64,000 nucleotides of DNA from VXNE01 sp963664635. GTDB taxonomy: Bacteria > Pseudomonadota > Gammaproteobacteria > Pseudomonadales > Azotimanducaceae. Both the position numbers and the translations under genes were made by a program. Location: contig OY761542.1 of assembly GCA_963664635.1 (NCBI GenBank), forward strand, positions 1,922,001-1,986,000, given 5' to 3'. Positions 1 to 10,862 of this stretch are shown piece after piece. Each line of letters starts with the position of its first letter. Within the stretch, counting starts at the first letter, position 1. Below the pieces are notes generated by a model. The model made no database searches and had not been told where the DNA came from. It was given only the letters and a program-made list of their open reading frames with translations.

Positions 1-177
1 GAGTGACGCACGGATTCGGTGCGCCTGGTAGCACCACATCGGGGCAAAAGGTGTTCGATCTGGTGCAAGTGGCTGGACGAGACGCCGCAGGGTCGACGTT
101 GGCACGGCGCTTGCTTGGTTCGGTGCCACTGGCCGCGACGCGGTCGCTCACGTTGCAAAGAAACACGAGGTATGCAC

Positions 178-1332
178 ATGAATCATGGCGATCCAAGGCG
201 TGGGCTCATGGCTTTTGCCGGCGCGGTTGTGTTGCTTGCCGGTGCGCCCATGGCAAGTGCGGGCGGCACCATCGAAGTGGGCGAGCACCACTCGGTCAGC
301 TTCGGCGCCGGCATGCGCGCGGGCTATGGTCATTCGGACGCTGGTTCGGATTACAGCCTGCAGAGCGCGCGCCTGTACGTCAACGGGCAAATCCACGAGA
401 AGGTCAAGTTCACCTTCAACACGGAATGCGAAAGCTGCGTCTTCGGGCAGGATGCCGGCGACCCGATCGGCGCCGCCGGCGATATCGACGTGCTCGACGC
501 GATTGCGCAGATCGAATTCAGCGCCGCGTTCAACCTCTGGATCGGCCGCATGCTGACCCCGGCCGACCGGATCGAGCTGAATGGACCCTACTACGGTCTG
601 TCGTGGAACCAGTACACGGTACCGCTGCTGCCATCCGATCAACTCGGCCAGGCCGGCCTCCTGGGCAGGGACGATGGCGTCACCGTCTGGGGGACCGTGG
701 GCAAGCTGCAGTACTCGGTGGGCTTGTTCGACGGTGTCGATGGCGGACCCAACCAGGACGGCAGCAGCCTCTTCGCGGGTCGGGTCGCCTTCAATTTCCT
801 GAGCATGGAAGCCAACCCCGCGTACTACACGAGCAGTACCTACTACGGGGGCGGTGGTGACGTGTTCACGGTCGGCCTGTCGTACCAGAGGCAGTCGGAC
901 GGTACCGGTACGTCGGTATCCCCGGCGGACTTCAGCGCACTGATCGTCGACGCCCTGTTCGAGAAGCCATTCGACAACGGCAGTGCGATCACGCTGGAGG
1001 CCGAGCACAAGTCCTTCGATGCGCCGCCGCCGGCGGCGGGTAGCGACTGCTTCTGCCTCTTCGACGGCAGCGCATGGTTCTTCACGGCGGCTTATCTGTT
1101 TCCGGGAGAAGCAGGCATCGGCCGCGTGCAGCCGTACGTCCGGTACACATCGAACGAGCCTTCCGATGCCGCCGTCGGCGACAGCGAGCTCGCCGAGTTC
1201 GGCGTCAACTACATCATCGACGGGCACAACCTGCGCCTGAACCTTCACGTCACCGACGGGGACGCCAACCTCACCGGCGCACCGGGCGAGGATGAAACGC
1301 GCTTCGGGTTCGGCGTCCAGGTCCAGATCTGA
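178..1332 (+). CDS. Outer-membrane porin-like protein upstream of urea transporter genes
   Basis: A 384-residue protein with an N-terminal signal peptide (hydrophobic stretch ending in an ASA-type cleavage site near residue 28), followed by a beta-rich body of alternating aromatic and polar residues and a short amphipathic C-terminal strand. This is the look of a phosphate-selective-porin-like or short-chain outer-membrane channel. I chose the ATG at 178 over the one at 172 because the GAGG at 167-170 is then 7 nt away. It lies 21 nt before urtA on the same strand, so it may let urea or short amides cross the outer membrane. That substrate is inferred from context only. Bases 1-177 hold no gene I can support. 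Confidence 0.65.
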   Translation: MNHGDPRRGLMAFAGAVVLLAGAPMASAGGTIEVGEHHSVSFGAGMRAGYGHSDAGSDYSLQSARLYVNGQIHEKVKFTFNTECESCVFGQDAGDPIGAAGDIDVLDAIAQIEFSAAFNLWIGRMLTPADRIELNGPYYGLSWNQYTVPLLPSDQLGQAGLLGRDDGVTVWGTVGKLQYSVGLFDGVDGGPNQDGSSLFAGRVAFNFLSMEANPAYYTSSTYYGGGGDVFTVGLSYQRQSDGTGTSVSPADFSALIVDALFEKPFDNGSAITLEAEHKSFDAPPPAAGSDCFCLFDGSAWFFTAAYLFPGEAGIGRVQPYVRYTSNEPSDAAVGDSELAEFGVNYIIDGHNLRLNLHVTDGDANLTGAPGEDETRFGFGVQVQI

Positions 1333-1353
1333 TTCAACGGAGCTATCACGGAT

Positions 1354-2655
1354 ATGAGATCAACCATGCGACTTCCAAAAGCATTCGTCGTCGCCGCCAT
1401 CGCCGCGGCGGCGCTCGTCCCCTGCAACGCTTCGGCGCAGGACGAGGAGACCATCAAGGTCGGCGTCCTGCACTCGCTTTCGGGCACGATGGCCATCAGC
1501 GAAACAACCCTCAAGGACACCGTCCTGATGCTCATCGAGGAGCAGAATGCCGCGGGCGGGCTGCTCGGCAAGCAACTCGAGGCGGTCGTCGTCGACCCCG
1601 CGTCGAACTGGCCGCTGTTCGCGGAAAAGGCGCGGGAACTGCTCGACCTGGAGCAGGTCGCGGTCGTGTTCGGCTGCTGGACATCGGTGTCGCGCAAGTC
1701 CGTGCTCCCCGTGTTTGAGGAGTTGAACGGACTGCTGTTCTACCCGGTGCAGTACGAGGGCGAGGAGTCGTCGAAGAACGTCTTCTATACCGGCGCCGCG
1801 CCCAACCAGCAGGCGATTCCCGCCGTGGACTACCTGATGAACGAGCTCGGCGCCGAGCGCTGGGTGCTCGCTGGTACGGACTACGTCTATCCCCGCACCA
1901 CGAACAAGATCCTGGAGGCCTACCTGAAGGCCAAGGGCGTGGCCGATGAGGACATCATGATCAACTACACGCCGTTCGGCCATTCCGACTGGCAGTCGAT
2001 CGTCTCGGACATCAGGAAGTTCGGCTCGGCGGGCAGGAAAACCGCCGTGGTGTCCACCATCAATGGCGACGCCAACGTACCGTTCTACAAGGAACTCGGC
2101 AACCAGGGCATCGCGGCGGAGGACATTCCGGTGATCGCCTTTTCCGTGGGCGAAGAGGAACTGTCGGGCATCGACACCGGCCCACTGGTGGGTCACCTGG
2201 CCGCCTGGAACTACTTCATGAGCGTCCCCGCGGAGGCGAACGACGACTTCATCGACGAGTGGCTCGAGTTCATCGACGACGAGGACCGGGTGACCAACGA
2301 CCCGATGGAGGCGCACTACATCGGCTTCAAGATGTGGGTCGAGGCGGTCGAGAAAGCCGGCACCACGGATCCGACCGCGGTCCAGGACGCCATCGTCGGC
2401 GTCACCGTGCCGAACCTCTCCGGCGGCATGGCCACGATGCTGGCCAACCACCACATCACCAAGCCCGTGCTCATCGGCGAAATCCAGGACGACGGCCAGT
2501 TTGATATCGTGTGGGAGACGTCGGACCTGGTGCCCGGCGACGCGTGGTCGGACTTCCTGCCCGGTTCCATGGATGTCGAAGCGGATTGGGTGGAGCTCAA
2601 GTGCGGCAACTACAACACCAAGACCATGGAATGCTCCGGGCAGAACTACGAGTAG
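1354..2655 (+). CDS. urtA: Urea ABC transporter, periplasmic substrate-binding protein
   Basis: A 433-residue periplasmic binding protein of the branched-chain-amino-acid/amide type. It has a signal peptide (Ala-rich core, cleavage near residue 29) followed by the start of the mature protein, IKVGVLHSLSGTMAISE, which is very typical of UrtA. Length fits the family (about 420-430). An in-frame ATG at 1366 is an alternative start. It is first in the urtABCDE set and the set runs into ureDABCEFG, so urea is the expected ligand. It should bind urea in the periplasm and hand it to UrtB/UrtC. Confidence 0.93.
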   Translation: MRSTMRLPKAFVVAAIAAAALVPCNASAQDEETIKVGVLHSLSGTMAISETTLKDTVLMLIEEQNAAGGLLGKQLEAVVVDPASNWPLFAEKARELLDLEQVAVVFGCWTSVSRKSVLPVFEELNGLLFYPVQYEGEESSKNVFYTGAAPNQQAIPAVDYLMNELGAERWVLAGTDYVYPRTTNKILEAYLKAKGVADEDIMINYTPFGHSDWQSIVSDIRKFGSAGRKTAVVSTINGDANVPFYKELGNQGIAAEDIPVIAFSVGEEELSGIDTGPLVGHLAAWNYFMSVPAEANDDFIDEWLEFIDDEDRVTNDPMEAHYIGFKMWVEAVEKAGTTDPTAVQDAIVGVTVPNLSGGMATMLANHHITKPVLIGEIQDDGQFDIVWETSDLVPGDAWSDFLPGSMDVEADWVELKCGNYNTKTMECSGQNYE

Positions 2656-2735
2656 GCCTGTCGTCCGGCGCGGTTGTGCGCCGCCATCGCGTCGCGCAGC
2701 GACGCACCCTGGCCTAGAGCCCACCCAGGCCGGCG

Positions 2736-4397
2736 ATGCGCGCGCGCCGTCACTTCCCGGCGTGGCGACTTCTGGTCGTCACGCCGCTTGTTTTGCTCTT
2801 GCCCGCCACGGCTGCCTTCGCGGCCGATGCCGCCGAAGTGCAGGCGGCGGTGGACGCCCTGAACACGCGATCCTTTGACGACAAGCGGACCGCCGCCATC
2901 GAACTTGCCGGCATCGACCACCCGCGCGCGGCCGTCGTGCTCGAGGCCCTGCTGGCCGGGGAGCTTTTCACGGAACGGGGTACGCGCCGCCTGGTGATCG
3001 CCACGCTGGTGGACGAAGCGGCCGGCGCCAGGGCGGGCTACGCCTTGCGGGACGCGGTCAACGACGAGGATCTCGGCGAGACCGGGCGCCGCGGCGCGCG
3101 CCGCGTGACCGTCAACAACGCCCTCAGACGTTACCTGCGGGGCCTCGTCGCCGGGCTGCGCCTGCGCGATGCCGATCCGGCCAGCCGGATCGAGGCGGTA
3201 CGCGCCGTGGCCGACGCCGCGGATCCCGGCCTGGGTTCGCTGCTACGCGAACGCCTGGCCGTCGAGACCGAGGCCGACGTGCGTGACGCCATCGGCACGG
3301 CGCTCGTGGTCTTCGACCTCGACGCGCCGGACGAGGCAACACGGCTCGCCGCGATAGCCGCTTCACACGGCGATCTGGACGGCACGGTGCGCATGAAGCT
3401 GACCGCGCTTGCCAACGACGATCCCGACGCCGGCCCGGTCCACGGCGAGGCCGTGCGGGAGGCGGCGCGGGACGCGCTCGCGGCGATCGAACGCACGGTG
3501 GCGAGATTCCAGACCGTCGAGACCGTCCTGTTCGGCTTGAGCCTCGGTTCGATACTCGTGCTCGCGGCCATCGGCCTGTCGATCACGTTCGGGGTCATGG
3601 GCGTCATCAACATGGCGCACGGCGAACTCATCATGCTCGGCGCCTACACGACGTACGTCGTGCAGACGTTGATGCCCGGCGCGCTCGAGTACTCCATCGT
3701 GGTTGCCATCCCGGCGGCATTCCTGGTGTCCGGCCTCGTCGGCATCGCGATCGAGCGCGGCATCATCCGGTTTCTCTACGGTCGGCCGCTGGAGACGCTG
3801 CTCGCGACCTTCGGCGTCAGCCTGATCCTGCAGCAGGCCGTACGGACGATCTTCTCGCCGCTCAACCGCGCCGTGGCGACGCCGGAGTGGATGAGCGGTT
3901 CCTGGGAGATCGCGGCGGGTTTGTCCTTCACCTACAACCGCCTCTACACGCTGATCTTCGCGGGCCTCGTCTTCGTGGCCCTGCTGGTCATCCTGCAACG
4001 AACGCGCCTCGGGCTCGAGGTCCGGGCCACGATGCAGAACCGATCCATGGCACGAGCCATGGGAATCCGCAGCGCCCGCGTCGATGCGCTCACCTTCGGG
4101 CTCGGCGCCGGAATCGCAGGCGTGGCGGGGGTTGCCCTGTCGCAACTGACCAACGTCGGTCCCAACCTCGGCCAAGGCTACATCGTGGACTCGTTCCTGG
4201 TGGTCGTGTTCGGCGGTGTCGGCAATCTCTGGGGAACGCTCGTAGCCGGTCTTTCCCTGGGCATCGTCAACAAGTTCCTGGAGCCGGTGACCGGCGCCGT
4301 TGTGGCCAAGATCGTCGTCCTGGTGTTCATCATCCTGTTCATCCAGAAGCGCCCGCGGGGACTGTTCCCGCAGAAGGGCCGCGCGGCGGAGGCGTAA
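2736..4397 (+). CDS. urtB: Urea ABC transporter, permease subunit UrtB
   Basis: A 553-residue permease with the two-part layout typical of UrtB. Residues 1-30 form a signal-like segment and the next 230 or so are soluble and Ala/Arg/Asp-rich. From about residue 263 there is a LivH-type membrane domain beginning ETVLFGLSLGSILVLAAIG, with the NMAHGE motif and about eight hydrophobic helices. It forms the inner-membrane channel with UrtC. The gene starts 80 nt after urtA and is followed 4 nt later by urtC. Confidence 0.92.
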   Translation: MRARRHFPAWRLLVVTPLVLLLPATAAFAADAAEVQAAVDALNTRSFDDKRTAAIELAGIDHPRAAVVLEALLAGELFTERGTRRLVIATLVDEAAGARAGYALRDAVNDEDLGETGRRGARRVTVNNALRRYLRGLVAGLRLRDADPASRIEAVRAVADAADPGLGSLLRERLAVETEADVRDAIGTALVVFDLDAPDEATRLAAIAASHGDLDGTVRMKLTALANDDPDAGPVHGEAVREAARDALAAIERTVARFQTVETVLFGLSLGSILVLAAIGLSITFGVMGVINMAHGELIMLGAYTTYVVQTLMPGALEYSIVVAIPAAFLVSGLVGIAIERGIIRFLYGRPLETLLATFGVSLILQQAVRTIFSPLNRAVATPEWMSGSWEIAAGLSFTYNRLYTLIFAGLVFVALLVILQRTRLGLEVRATMQNRSMARAMGIRSARVDALTFGLGAGIAGVAGVALSQLTNVGPNLGQGYIVDSFLVVVFGGVGNLWGTLVAGLSLGIVNKFLEPVTGAVVAKIVVLVFIILFIQKRPRGLFPQKGRAAEA

Positions 4398-4401
4398 AGG
4401 G

Positions 4402-5508
4402 GTGCTACTGTCGCGACTACTCAACCACGAGCGCGGCGGCTGGATTCTGCTCGCCGTTCTCGCGGTGGCCGCCGTCGTGGTGCCCGTCGCCAACCTGGCG
4501 GTCCCCCCGGACTCGGTGTTCCACGTCTCCACGTACACCGTCACGCTGCTTGGCAAGTACCTCTGCTATGCCATGCTCGCCGTTGCGCTCGACCTCGTCT
4601 GGGGATACTGCGGCATCCTCAGCCTGGGTCACGGCGCCTTCTTTGCACTCGGCGGCTACGCCATGGGCATGTACCTGATGCGGCAGATCGGCGAGCGCGG
4701 TGTCTACGGTCATCCGGAGCTGCCGGACTTCATGGTGTTCCTGAACTGGGATGCGCTGCCCTGGTACTGGTACGGGTTCGATCAGTTCTGGTTCGCCATG
4801 CTGATGGTGGCGCTGGTGCCGGGCCTGCTCGCGTTCGTCTTTGGCTGGCTCGCGTTTCGCTCCCGCGTCACCGGCGTCTACCTCTCGATCATGACCCAGG
4901 CGCTGACCTACGCCCTGATGCTGGCGTTCTTCCGCAACGAGATGGGTTTCGGCGGCAACAACGGCTTGACCGACTTCAAGGACATCCTGGGCGCCAACCT
5001 GCAAGCGGATGGCACCCGCGCAGTCCTGTTCGTGGTCTCCGCGCTGGCGTTGGCGCTCGCTTACGTCCTCTGCCGGCTGGTGGTGACCTCGAAACTCGGC
5101 CGCGTCATGACGGCGATGCGCGATGCCGAGGACCGCACGCGGTTCATCGGCTATCGGGTCGAGCGGTTCCAGTTGGCCGTCTTCACCGCGTCGGCGGTGC
5201 TCGCCGGGATCGCCGGCGCCTTGTACGTCCCGCAGGTGGGCATCATCAATCCGAGCGAGTTTCAGCCACTCAACTCCATCGAGCTGGTGGTCTGGGTGGC
5301 CGTGGGCGGTCGGGGCACGCTGTACGGCGCGGCGCTCGGCGCGGGGGTGGTCAACTACGCCAAGACGACGTTGACCGGAGCGCTGCCCGAGGTGTGGCTG
5401 TTCGCTCTCGGCGCCCTGTTCGTGCTCGTCACGCTGGCGCTGCCGAAAGGCATCGTGGGTCTTTGGCAACGCCGTCGGCAGTCGCGGAAGGGCCTGGTTC
5501 ATGCCTGA
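4402..5508 (+). CDS. urtC: Urea ABC transporter, permease subunit UrtC
   Basis: A LivM-type permease of 368 residues with multiple membrane helices. It carries the LSLGHGAFFALGGYAMGMY signature near residue 74 and a conserved late GGRGTLYGAALGA segment. The start is taken as the GTG at 4402, four nt after the urtB stop. The frame is open further upstream into urtB, but that sequence is Ser/Arg-rich shadow. It partners UrtB in the inner membrane. Its last 8 nt overlap the urtD start, so translation is probably coupled. Confidence 0.92.
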   Translation: MLLSRLLNHERGGWILLAVLAVAAVVVPVANLAVPPDSVFHVSTYTVTLLGKYLCYAMLAVALDLVWGYCGILSLGHGAFFALGGYAMGMYLMRQIGERGVYGHPELPDFMVFLNWDALPWYWYGFDQFWFAMLMVALVPGLLAFVFGWLAFRSRVTGVYLSIMTQALTYALMLAFFRNEMGFGGNNGLTDFKDILGANLQADGTRAVLFVVSALALALAYVLCRLVVTSKLGRVMTAMRDAEDRTRFIGYRVERFQLAVFTASAVLAGIAGALYVPQVGIINPSEFQPLNSIELVVWVAVGGRGTLYGAALGAGVVNYAKTTLTGALPEVWLFALGALFVLVTLALPKGIVGLWQRRRQSRKGLVHA

Positions 5509-6370
5509 TGCGCCGAGCGGTCGCCCGCCGCCGAGACCGCGTGCCCGGTGGCAGCTACTGGAGCGTGACCAGGTCTGGGACTTCCTGATCGAGAAGCCGA
5601 CACGCGACGAATTGCTGCGTGCGGACCACGGCTACATCCTCTACCTTGAGGACGTCACGGTGAGCTTCGATGGCTTCAAGGCGCTCGATGCGCTGACGCT
5701 CTACGTCGAGATCGGCGAGTTGCGCTGCATCATCGGACCCAACGGCGCCGGCAAGACCACGATGATGGACGTCATCACGGGCAAGACGCGCCCGGACGCC
5801 GGCGCCGCCTTCTATGGCCAGCGCCTCGACCTGACGCGGTTGTCGGAGCCCGAGATCGCGGCGCTCGGCATCGGTCGCAAGTTCCAAAAGCCGACGGTAT
5901 TCGAGAACCACACGGCGTTCGAGAACCTGGAACTGGCGATGTCCGCCGACAAGCGCGTATGGCCCACCCTGACGGCGCGGCTCAGGGGGGAACAGCGAGA
6001 TCGCATCGACGCCGCCCTGGCCACCATCGGGCTGATCGATCACGGCGATCAGCGTGCCGGGACGCTCTCCCACGGCCAGAAGCAGTGGCTCGAAATCGGC
6101 ATGCTGCTGATGCAGAACCCGCTCGTTCTGCTGGTCGACGAACCCGTGGCCGGGATGACGCGGCGCGAATCGGAACTGACCGCGGAACTGCTCACCCGAC
6201 TCGCCGGCGACCACTCGGTGATCGTCGTGGAGCACGATATGGAGTTCGTGCGCTCGATCGCGAGGAGGGTCACCGTCCTCCACGAGGGCCGCGTGCTGTG
6301 CGAGGGACCGTTCGATGCGGTGCAGGATGACGAACGGGTGCGCGAGGTCTACCTCGGCGTGGACGCTTGA
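5501..6370 (+). CDS. urtD: Urea ABC transporter, ATP-binding protein UrtD
   Basis: A 289-residue ABC ATPase of the LivG type. Walker A GPNGAGKTT is at residues 79-87, the signature is degenerate as LSHGQKQWLEIGMLLM, Walker B reads LVLLVDEP, and an EHDMEFV H-loop follows. The N-terminal 40 residues precede the ABC fold, as in other UrtD proteins. It powers UrtBC together with UrtE. It overlaps urtC by 8 nt and is followed 3 nt later by urtE. Confidence 0.92.
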   Translation: MPDAPSGRPPPRPRARWQLLERDQVWDFLIEKPTRDELLRADHGYILYLEDVTVSFDGFKALDALTLYVEIGELRCIIGPNGAGKTTMMDVITGKTRPDAGAAFYGQRLDLTRLSEPEIAALGIGRKFQKPTVFENHTAFENLELAMSADKRVWPTLTARLRGEQRDRIDAALATIGLIDHGDQRAGTLSHGQKQWLEIGMLLMQNPLVLLVDEPVAGMTRRESELTAELLTRLAGDHSVIVVEHDMEFVRSIARRVTVLHEGRVLCEGPFDAVQDDERVREVYLGVDA

Positions 6371-6373
6371 CCG

Positions 6374-7069
6374 ATGCTCGAAGTCGAGGGCCTCAACCAG
6401 TCCTACGGCGCAAGCCGCACGTTGTGGGACGTCGGGTTCACGATCGCCGAGGGCGCATGCCTGTGCGTCATGGGCCGCAACGGCGTTGGCAAGACAACGC
6501 TCATGAAGTGCGTCATGGGGCTCCTCCCCGTCGACACGGGCTCGGTCCGCCTGGCCGGCGCGGAGCTGCTGACGATGCCGGCGGAGCGCCGTGCCCAACT
6601 CGGCGTGGGCTACGTCCCGCAGGGACGGATGATTTTCCCCTTGCTGACGGTCGAAGAGAATCTGGCCGTGGGCCTGGGCGCGTTGCCTCGGGCGGAGCGC
6701 GGGGTCCCGCCCGAGGTCTACGAACTCTTTCCCGTGCTCAACGACATGCGCTCGCGTCGCGGCGGTGACCTGTCCGGTGGCCAGCAGCAGCAACTCGCGA
6801 TCGGGCGGGCACTGGTCTTGCGCCCGAAGGTCCTCATTCTCGACGAGCCCACGGAGGGCATTCAGCCGAACGTCGTGCAGCAGATCGGCGACGTCGTCGT
6901 GCGCCTGAACCGCGAACTTGGCATGACCGTGTTGCTCGTCGAGCAAAAGCTGCCGTTCGTGCGTCGGGTCGCGGATCGGTTCGCGATCATGACCAAGGGT
7001 TCGATCATGGCAGAGGGTCCGCTCGCGGCGCTGACCGATTCCCTGATAGAAGAGCACCTCACCGTATGA
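6374..7069 (+). CDS. urtE: Urea ABC transporter, ATP-binding protein UrtE
   Basis: A 231-residue LivF-type ABC ATPase with Walker A GRNGVGKTT (34-42), the full signature LSGGQQQQLAIGRAL, and Walker B VLILDEPTEGIQPN. The GRNGVGKT variant of Walker A and the TEGIQPN stretch are characteristic of UrtE. Its last four bases overlap ureD as ATGA. That overlap ties transporter and urease expression together in one transcriptional unit. Confidence 0.93.
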   Translation: MLEVEGLNQSYGASRTLWDVGFTIAEGACLCVMGRNGVGKTTLMKCVMGLLPVDTGSVRLAGAELLTMPAERRAQLGVGYVPQGRMIFPLLTVEENLAVGLGALPRAERGVPPEVYELFPVLNDMRSRRGGDLSGGQQQQLAIGRALVLRPKVLILDEPTEGIQPNVVQQIGDVVVRLNRELGMTVLLVEQKLPFVRRVADRFAIMTKGSIMAEGPLAALTDSLIEEHLTV

Positions 7070-7887
7070 CGGCCCCCTGGCGAGGGCGATTGCGGCTGGT
7101 CTTCGAGCGTCGCCACGGTCGCACCGTCCTGGCCCGTCGCGAACATGAGGGTCCGGTGGCGGTGCAGCGCCCGTTCTACCCCGATGACGGCGCCTGCCAC
7201 GTGTACATGCTGCATCCCCCCGGCGGTCTGGCGCGGGACGACCGCCTCGAGGCCCGTATCGATGTGCGCTCCGGCGGCACCGCCCTGGTGACGACGCCGG
7301 CCGCGACCAAGGTCTATCGCGGTCCACTCGAGAGCTCGGTGGCGCAGTGTCTCGACGTCGGCTCGGGGTGCCGACTCGAATGGTTGCCCCAGGAGACGAT
7401 TCTCTTCGGCGGTAGCCGCTACCGGGCACGAACCCGCATCCGGCTGGCGCGCGACGCGCGATTCGGTGGTTGGGACATCGTGACCTTGGGACGCCCTGCC
7501 TCCGGCGACGGCTACGAGACGGGTGCCGTGCGCCTGGAGACATGCATCGACGTGGGTGAGGAACATCGGCTGCTCGAACGCCAGGCCTGGAGCCGGGGTC
7601 CGGGCGAGTCGGCCCCCGTGCTCGCCGCGCCATGGGGCCTCGACGGCAAGCGGACGCTTGCAAGCTACTACGCCTATCCGGCGGACGCGGACACCCTGGA
7701 CCGCGCGCGCAGTCTGCTCGGCGACTGCGCGGCGGCCGGGGCAACCCTGTTGGACGATCTGCTCGTCGTGCGCATGCTGGCGGACGACGCCGCGCGTGCC
7801 CGGGGGCTCCTCACGCGGGTATGGCAGGGTTTGCGGCGCACCGTTTCGGGCCTTGCGCCGTCGCCGCCGCGCGTGTGGGCGACATGA
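7066..7887 (+). CDS. ureD: Urease accessory protein UreD
   Basis: A 273-residue UreD/UreH homologue. It shows the conserved core motifs HVYMLHPPGGLARDD, TTPAATKVYR and WLPQETILF, all hallmarks of UreD. UreD scaffolds UreF and UreG on the apo-urease for GTP-dependent delivery of nickel. It is coupled to urtE by a 4-nt overlap. The end of the gene is followed by a 161-nt spacer before ureA, the only sizeable gap in the urtD-ureG stretch. Confidence 0.92.
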   Translation: MTAPWRGRLRLVFERRHGRTVLARREHEGPVAVQRPFYPDDGACHVYMLHPPGGLARDDRLEARIDVRSGGTALVTTPAATKVYRGPLESSVAQCLDVGSGCRLEWLPQETILFGGSRYRARTRIRLARDARFGGWDIVTLGRPASGDGYETGAVRLETCIDVGEEHRLLERQAWSRGPGESAPVLAAPWGLDGKRTLASYYAYPADADTLDRARSLLGDCAAAGATLLDDLLVVRMLADDAARARGLLTRVWQGLRRTVSGLAPSPPRVWAT

Positions 7888-7996
7888 CGCCGCCGGCCCG
7901 GCAAAGTGTGGTGGCCCGCACGCCTCGCTTGACCGCAGTACGCGTTTGCAGTTGGATCGGGTCTCTTGCGCGTCGGGCGTCCGTGCGGCTTGCGTA

Positions 7997-8035
7997 CGGC
8001 GAAGCCCCCGCAACAACGGCGAAGCCCCGCAACAA
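7997..8035 (+). repeat. Tandem 20/19-bp duplication in the ureD-ureA spacer
   Basis: The unit CGGCGAAGCCCCCGCAACAA occurs twice head-to-tail, the second copy lacking one C. It sits just before the ureA GTG start, which has no clear Shine-Dalgarno sequence. It may be a slippage product or part of the leader of the structural urease genes. I assign no function. Confidence 0.6.
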
Positions 8036-8048
8036 CAATGGTGACCCC

Positions 8049-8351
8049 GTGAACCTCACCCCCCGCGAGAAGGACAAGCTGCTGGTCTTCGTCGCGGCCC
8101 AAGTGGCCGAGCGCAGGCGTGCCAGAGGCGTGAAGCTGAACTACCCGGAGTGCGTGGCGCTCATCTCCGCGGCGATCATGGAAGGCGCGCGCGACGGCAG
8201 AACGGTCGCCGAACTCATGGGCGAGGGGGCGCGCATTCTCGGTCGCGACGAGGTCATGGACGGCGTGCCGGAAATGCTCCGCGAAGTCCAGGTGGAGGCG
8301 ACGTTTCCGGACGGCACCAAGCTGGTCACCGTGCACGAGCCCATTCCATGA
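8049..8351 (+). CDS. ureA: Urease subunit gamma
   Basis: Exactly 100 residues, the usual UreA size, starting (V)NLTPREKDKLLVF, the canonical UreA N-terminus. It also has the conserved KLNYPECVALIS segment and ends TKLVTVHEPIP. The GTG at 8049 is chosen because the family starts there; the frame is open further upstream but encodes a repeat-derived stretch. No convincing ribosome-binding site precedes it, so translation may depend on an upstream context. It overlaps ureB by 4 nt (ATGA). Confidence 0.95.
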   Translation: MNLTPREKDKLLVFVAAQVAERRRARGVKLNYPECVALISAAIMEGARDGRTVAELMGEGARILGRDEVMDGVPEMLREVQVEATFPDGTKLVTVHEPIP

Positions 8352-8721
8352 CACCCGGCGAGACGCTTGTCGCCGACGGCGAACTCGACCTCAACGTCGG
8401 TCGGGCGACCGTGGAGATCGCCGTTGCCAACACGGGCGACCGGCCGGTGCAGGTGGGCTCGCACTACCACTTCCACGAGACCAATCCGGCCCTGGCGTTC
8501 GACCGCGCGGCGGCCCGCGGCTGTCGCCTGGACATCCCGGCGGGTACGGCCGTGCGCTTCGAACCGGGCCAGCGCCGTACCGTGACCCTGGTCGCCTTCG
8601 GCGGCGCCCGGCGCGTATTCGGGTTCAACGCCCGGATCATGGGCGACCTGGAGGACGAGGGAGACAAGGGAGACAAGGAGGACAAGGGGGACAAGGCGGA
8701 CAAAAGAGGAGGCGCTTCGTC

Positions 8722-8725
<4 letters not shown>
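8348..8725 (+). CDS. ureB: Urease subunit beta with a charged C-terminal tail
   Basis: A 125-residue UreB: the typical core runs from MTPGETLVADG through VGSHYHFHETN and ends in the conserved FGFNARIMG. After this core there is a tail of about 22 residues dominated by Asp, Lys and Gly in repeats of the type GDK-x-DK (DNA repeats of gacaag, 8660-8705). Most UreB proteins of this type stop near residue 101-106, so the tail is an addition. It overlaps ureA and ureC by 4 nt each and builds the (alpha-beta-gamma) urease trimer with them. Confidence 0.94.
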
Positions 8726-10425
<1,700 letters not shown>

Positions 10426-10436
10426 AGGCCGCGTCG

Positions 10437-10862
10437 TTGCAGCGCTTCACCCACCTTGCCGAGTGCGGCGAACCCAATGGCCGGCTGGTACTGCCGTTCG
10501 AGCGCCGCCGCAAGGCGCGCCAGCGGGCCGTGCTGGATTCCGGCGAAGCGGTGGCCCTGGTGCTCCCTCGGGGCCTGGGCCTGCGCGACGGCGACCTGCT
10601 CGCCGCCGATGACGGCCGGATCGTCGCCGTCGTCGCGGGGCCGGAAGCGGTCTGCACGGTGACTGCGGACGACCCCAGGGCGTTGGCCCGGGCCGCCTAC
10701 CACCTCGGCAACCGCCATGTCCCGGTGCAGGTGGGCGACGGCTGGCTCCGCTACCTGGCCGACCACGTGCTCGACGACATGCTGCGCGGACTCGGACTGG
10801 AGCCGACATCCGAACAGGCACCCTTCGAACCGGAGTCTGGAGCCTATGGGCACGCTCACTGA
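10437..10862 (+). CDS. ureE: Urease accessory protein UreE (nickel metallochaperone)
   Basis: About 141 residues with the UreE features FERRRKARQRAVL, the central AYHLGNRHVPVQV motif (the conserved dimer-interface His that binds nickel) and a short His-containing C-terminus, GHAH. The start is uncertain: the frame is open back into ureC, and the TTG at 10437 is the best candidate by position after the ureC stop. UreE donates nickel to the UreG-UreF-UreD complex. The final 17 nt overlap ureF. Confidence 0.88.
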   Translation: MQRFTHLAECGEPNGRLVLPFERRRKARQRAVLDSGEAVALVLPRGLGLRDGDLLAADDGRIVAVVAGPEAVCTVTADDPRALARAAYHLGNRHVPVQVGDGWLRYLADHVLDDMLRGLGLEPTSEQAPFEPESGAYGHAH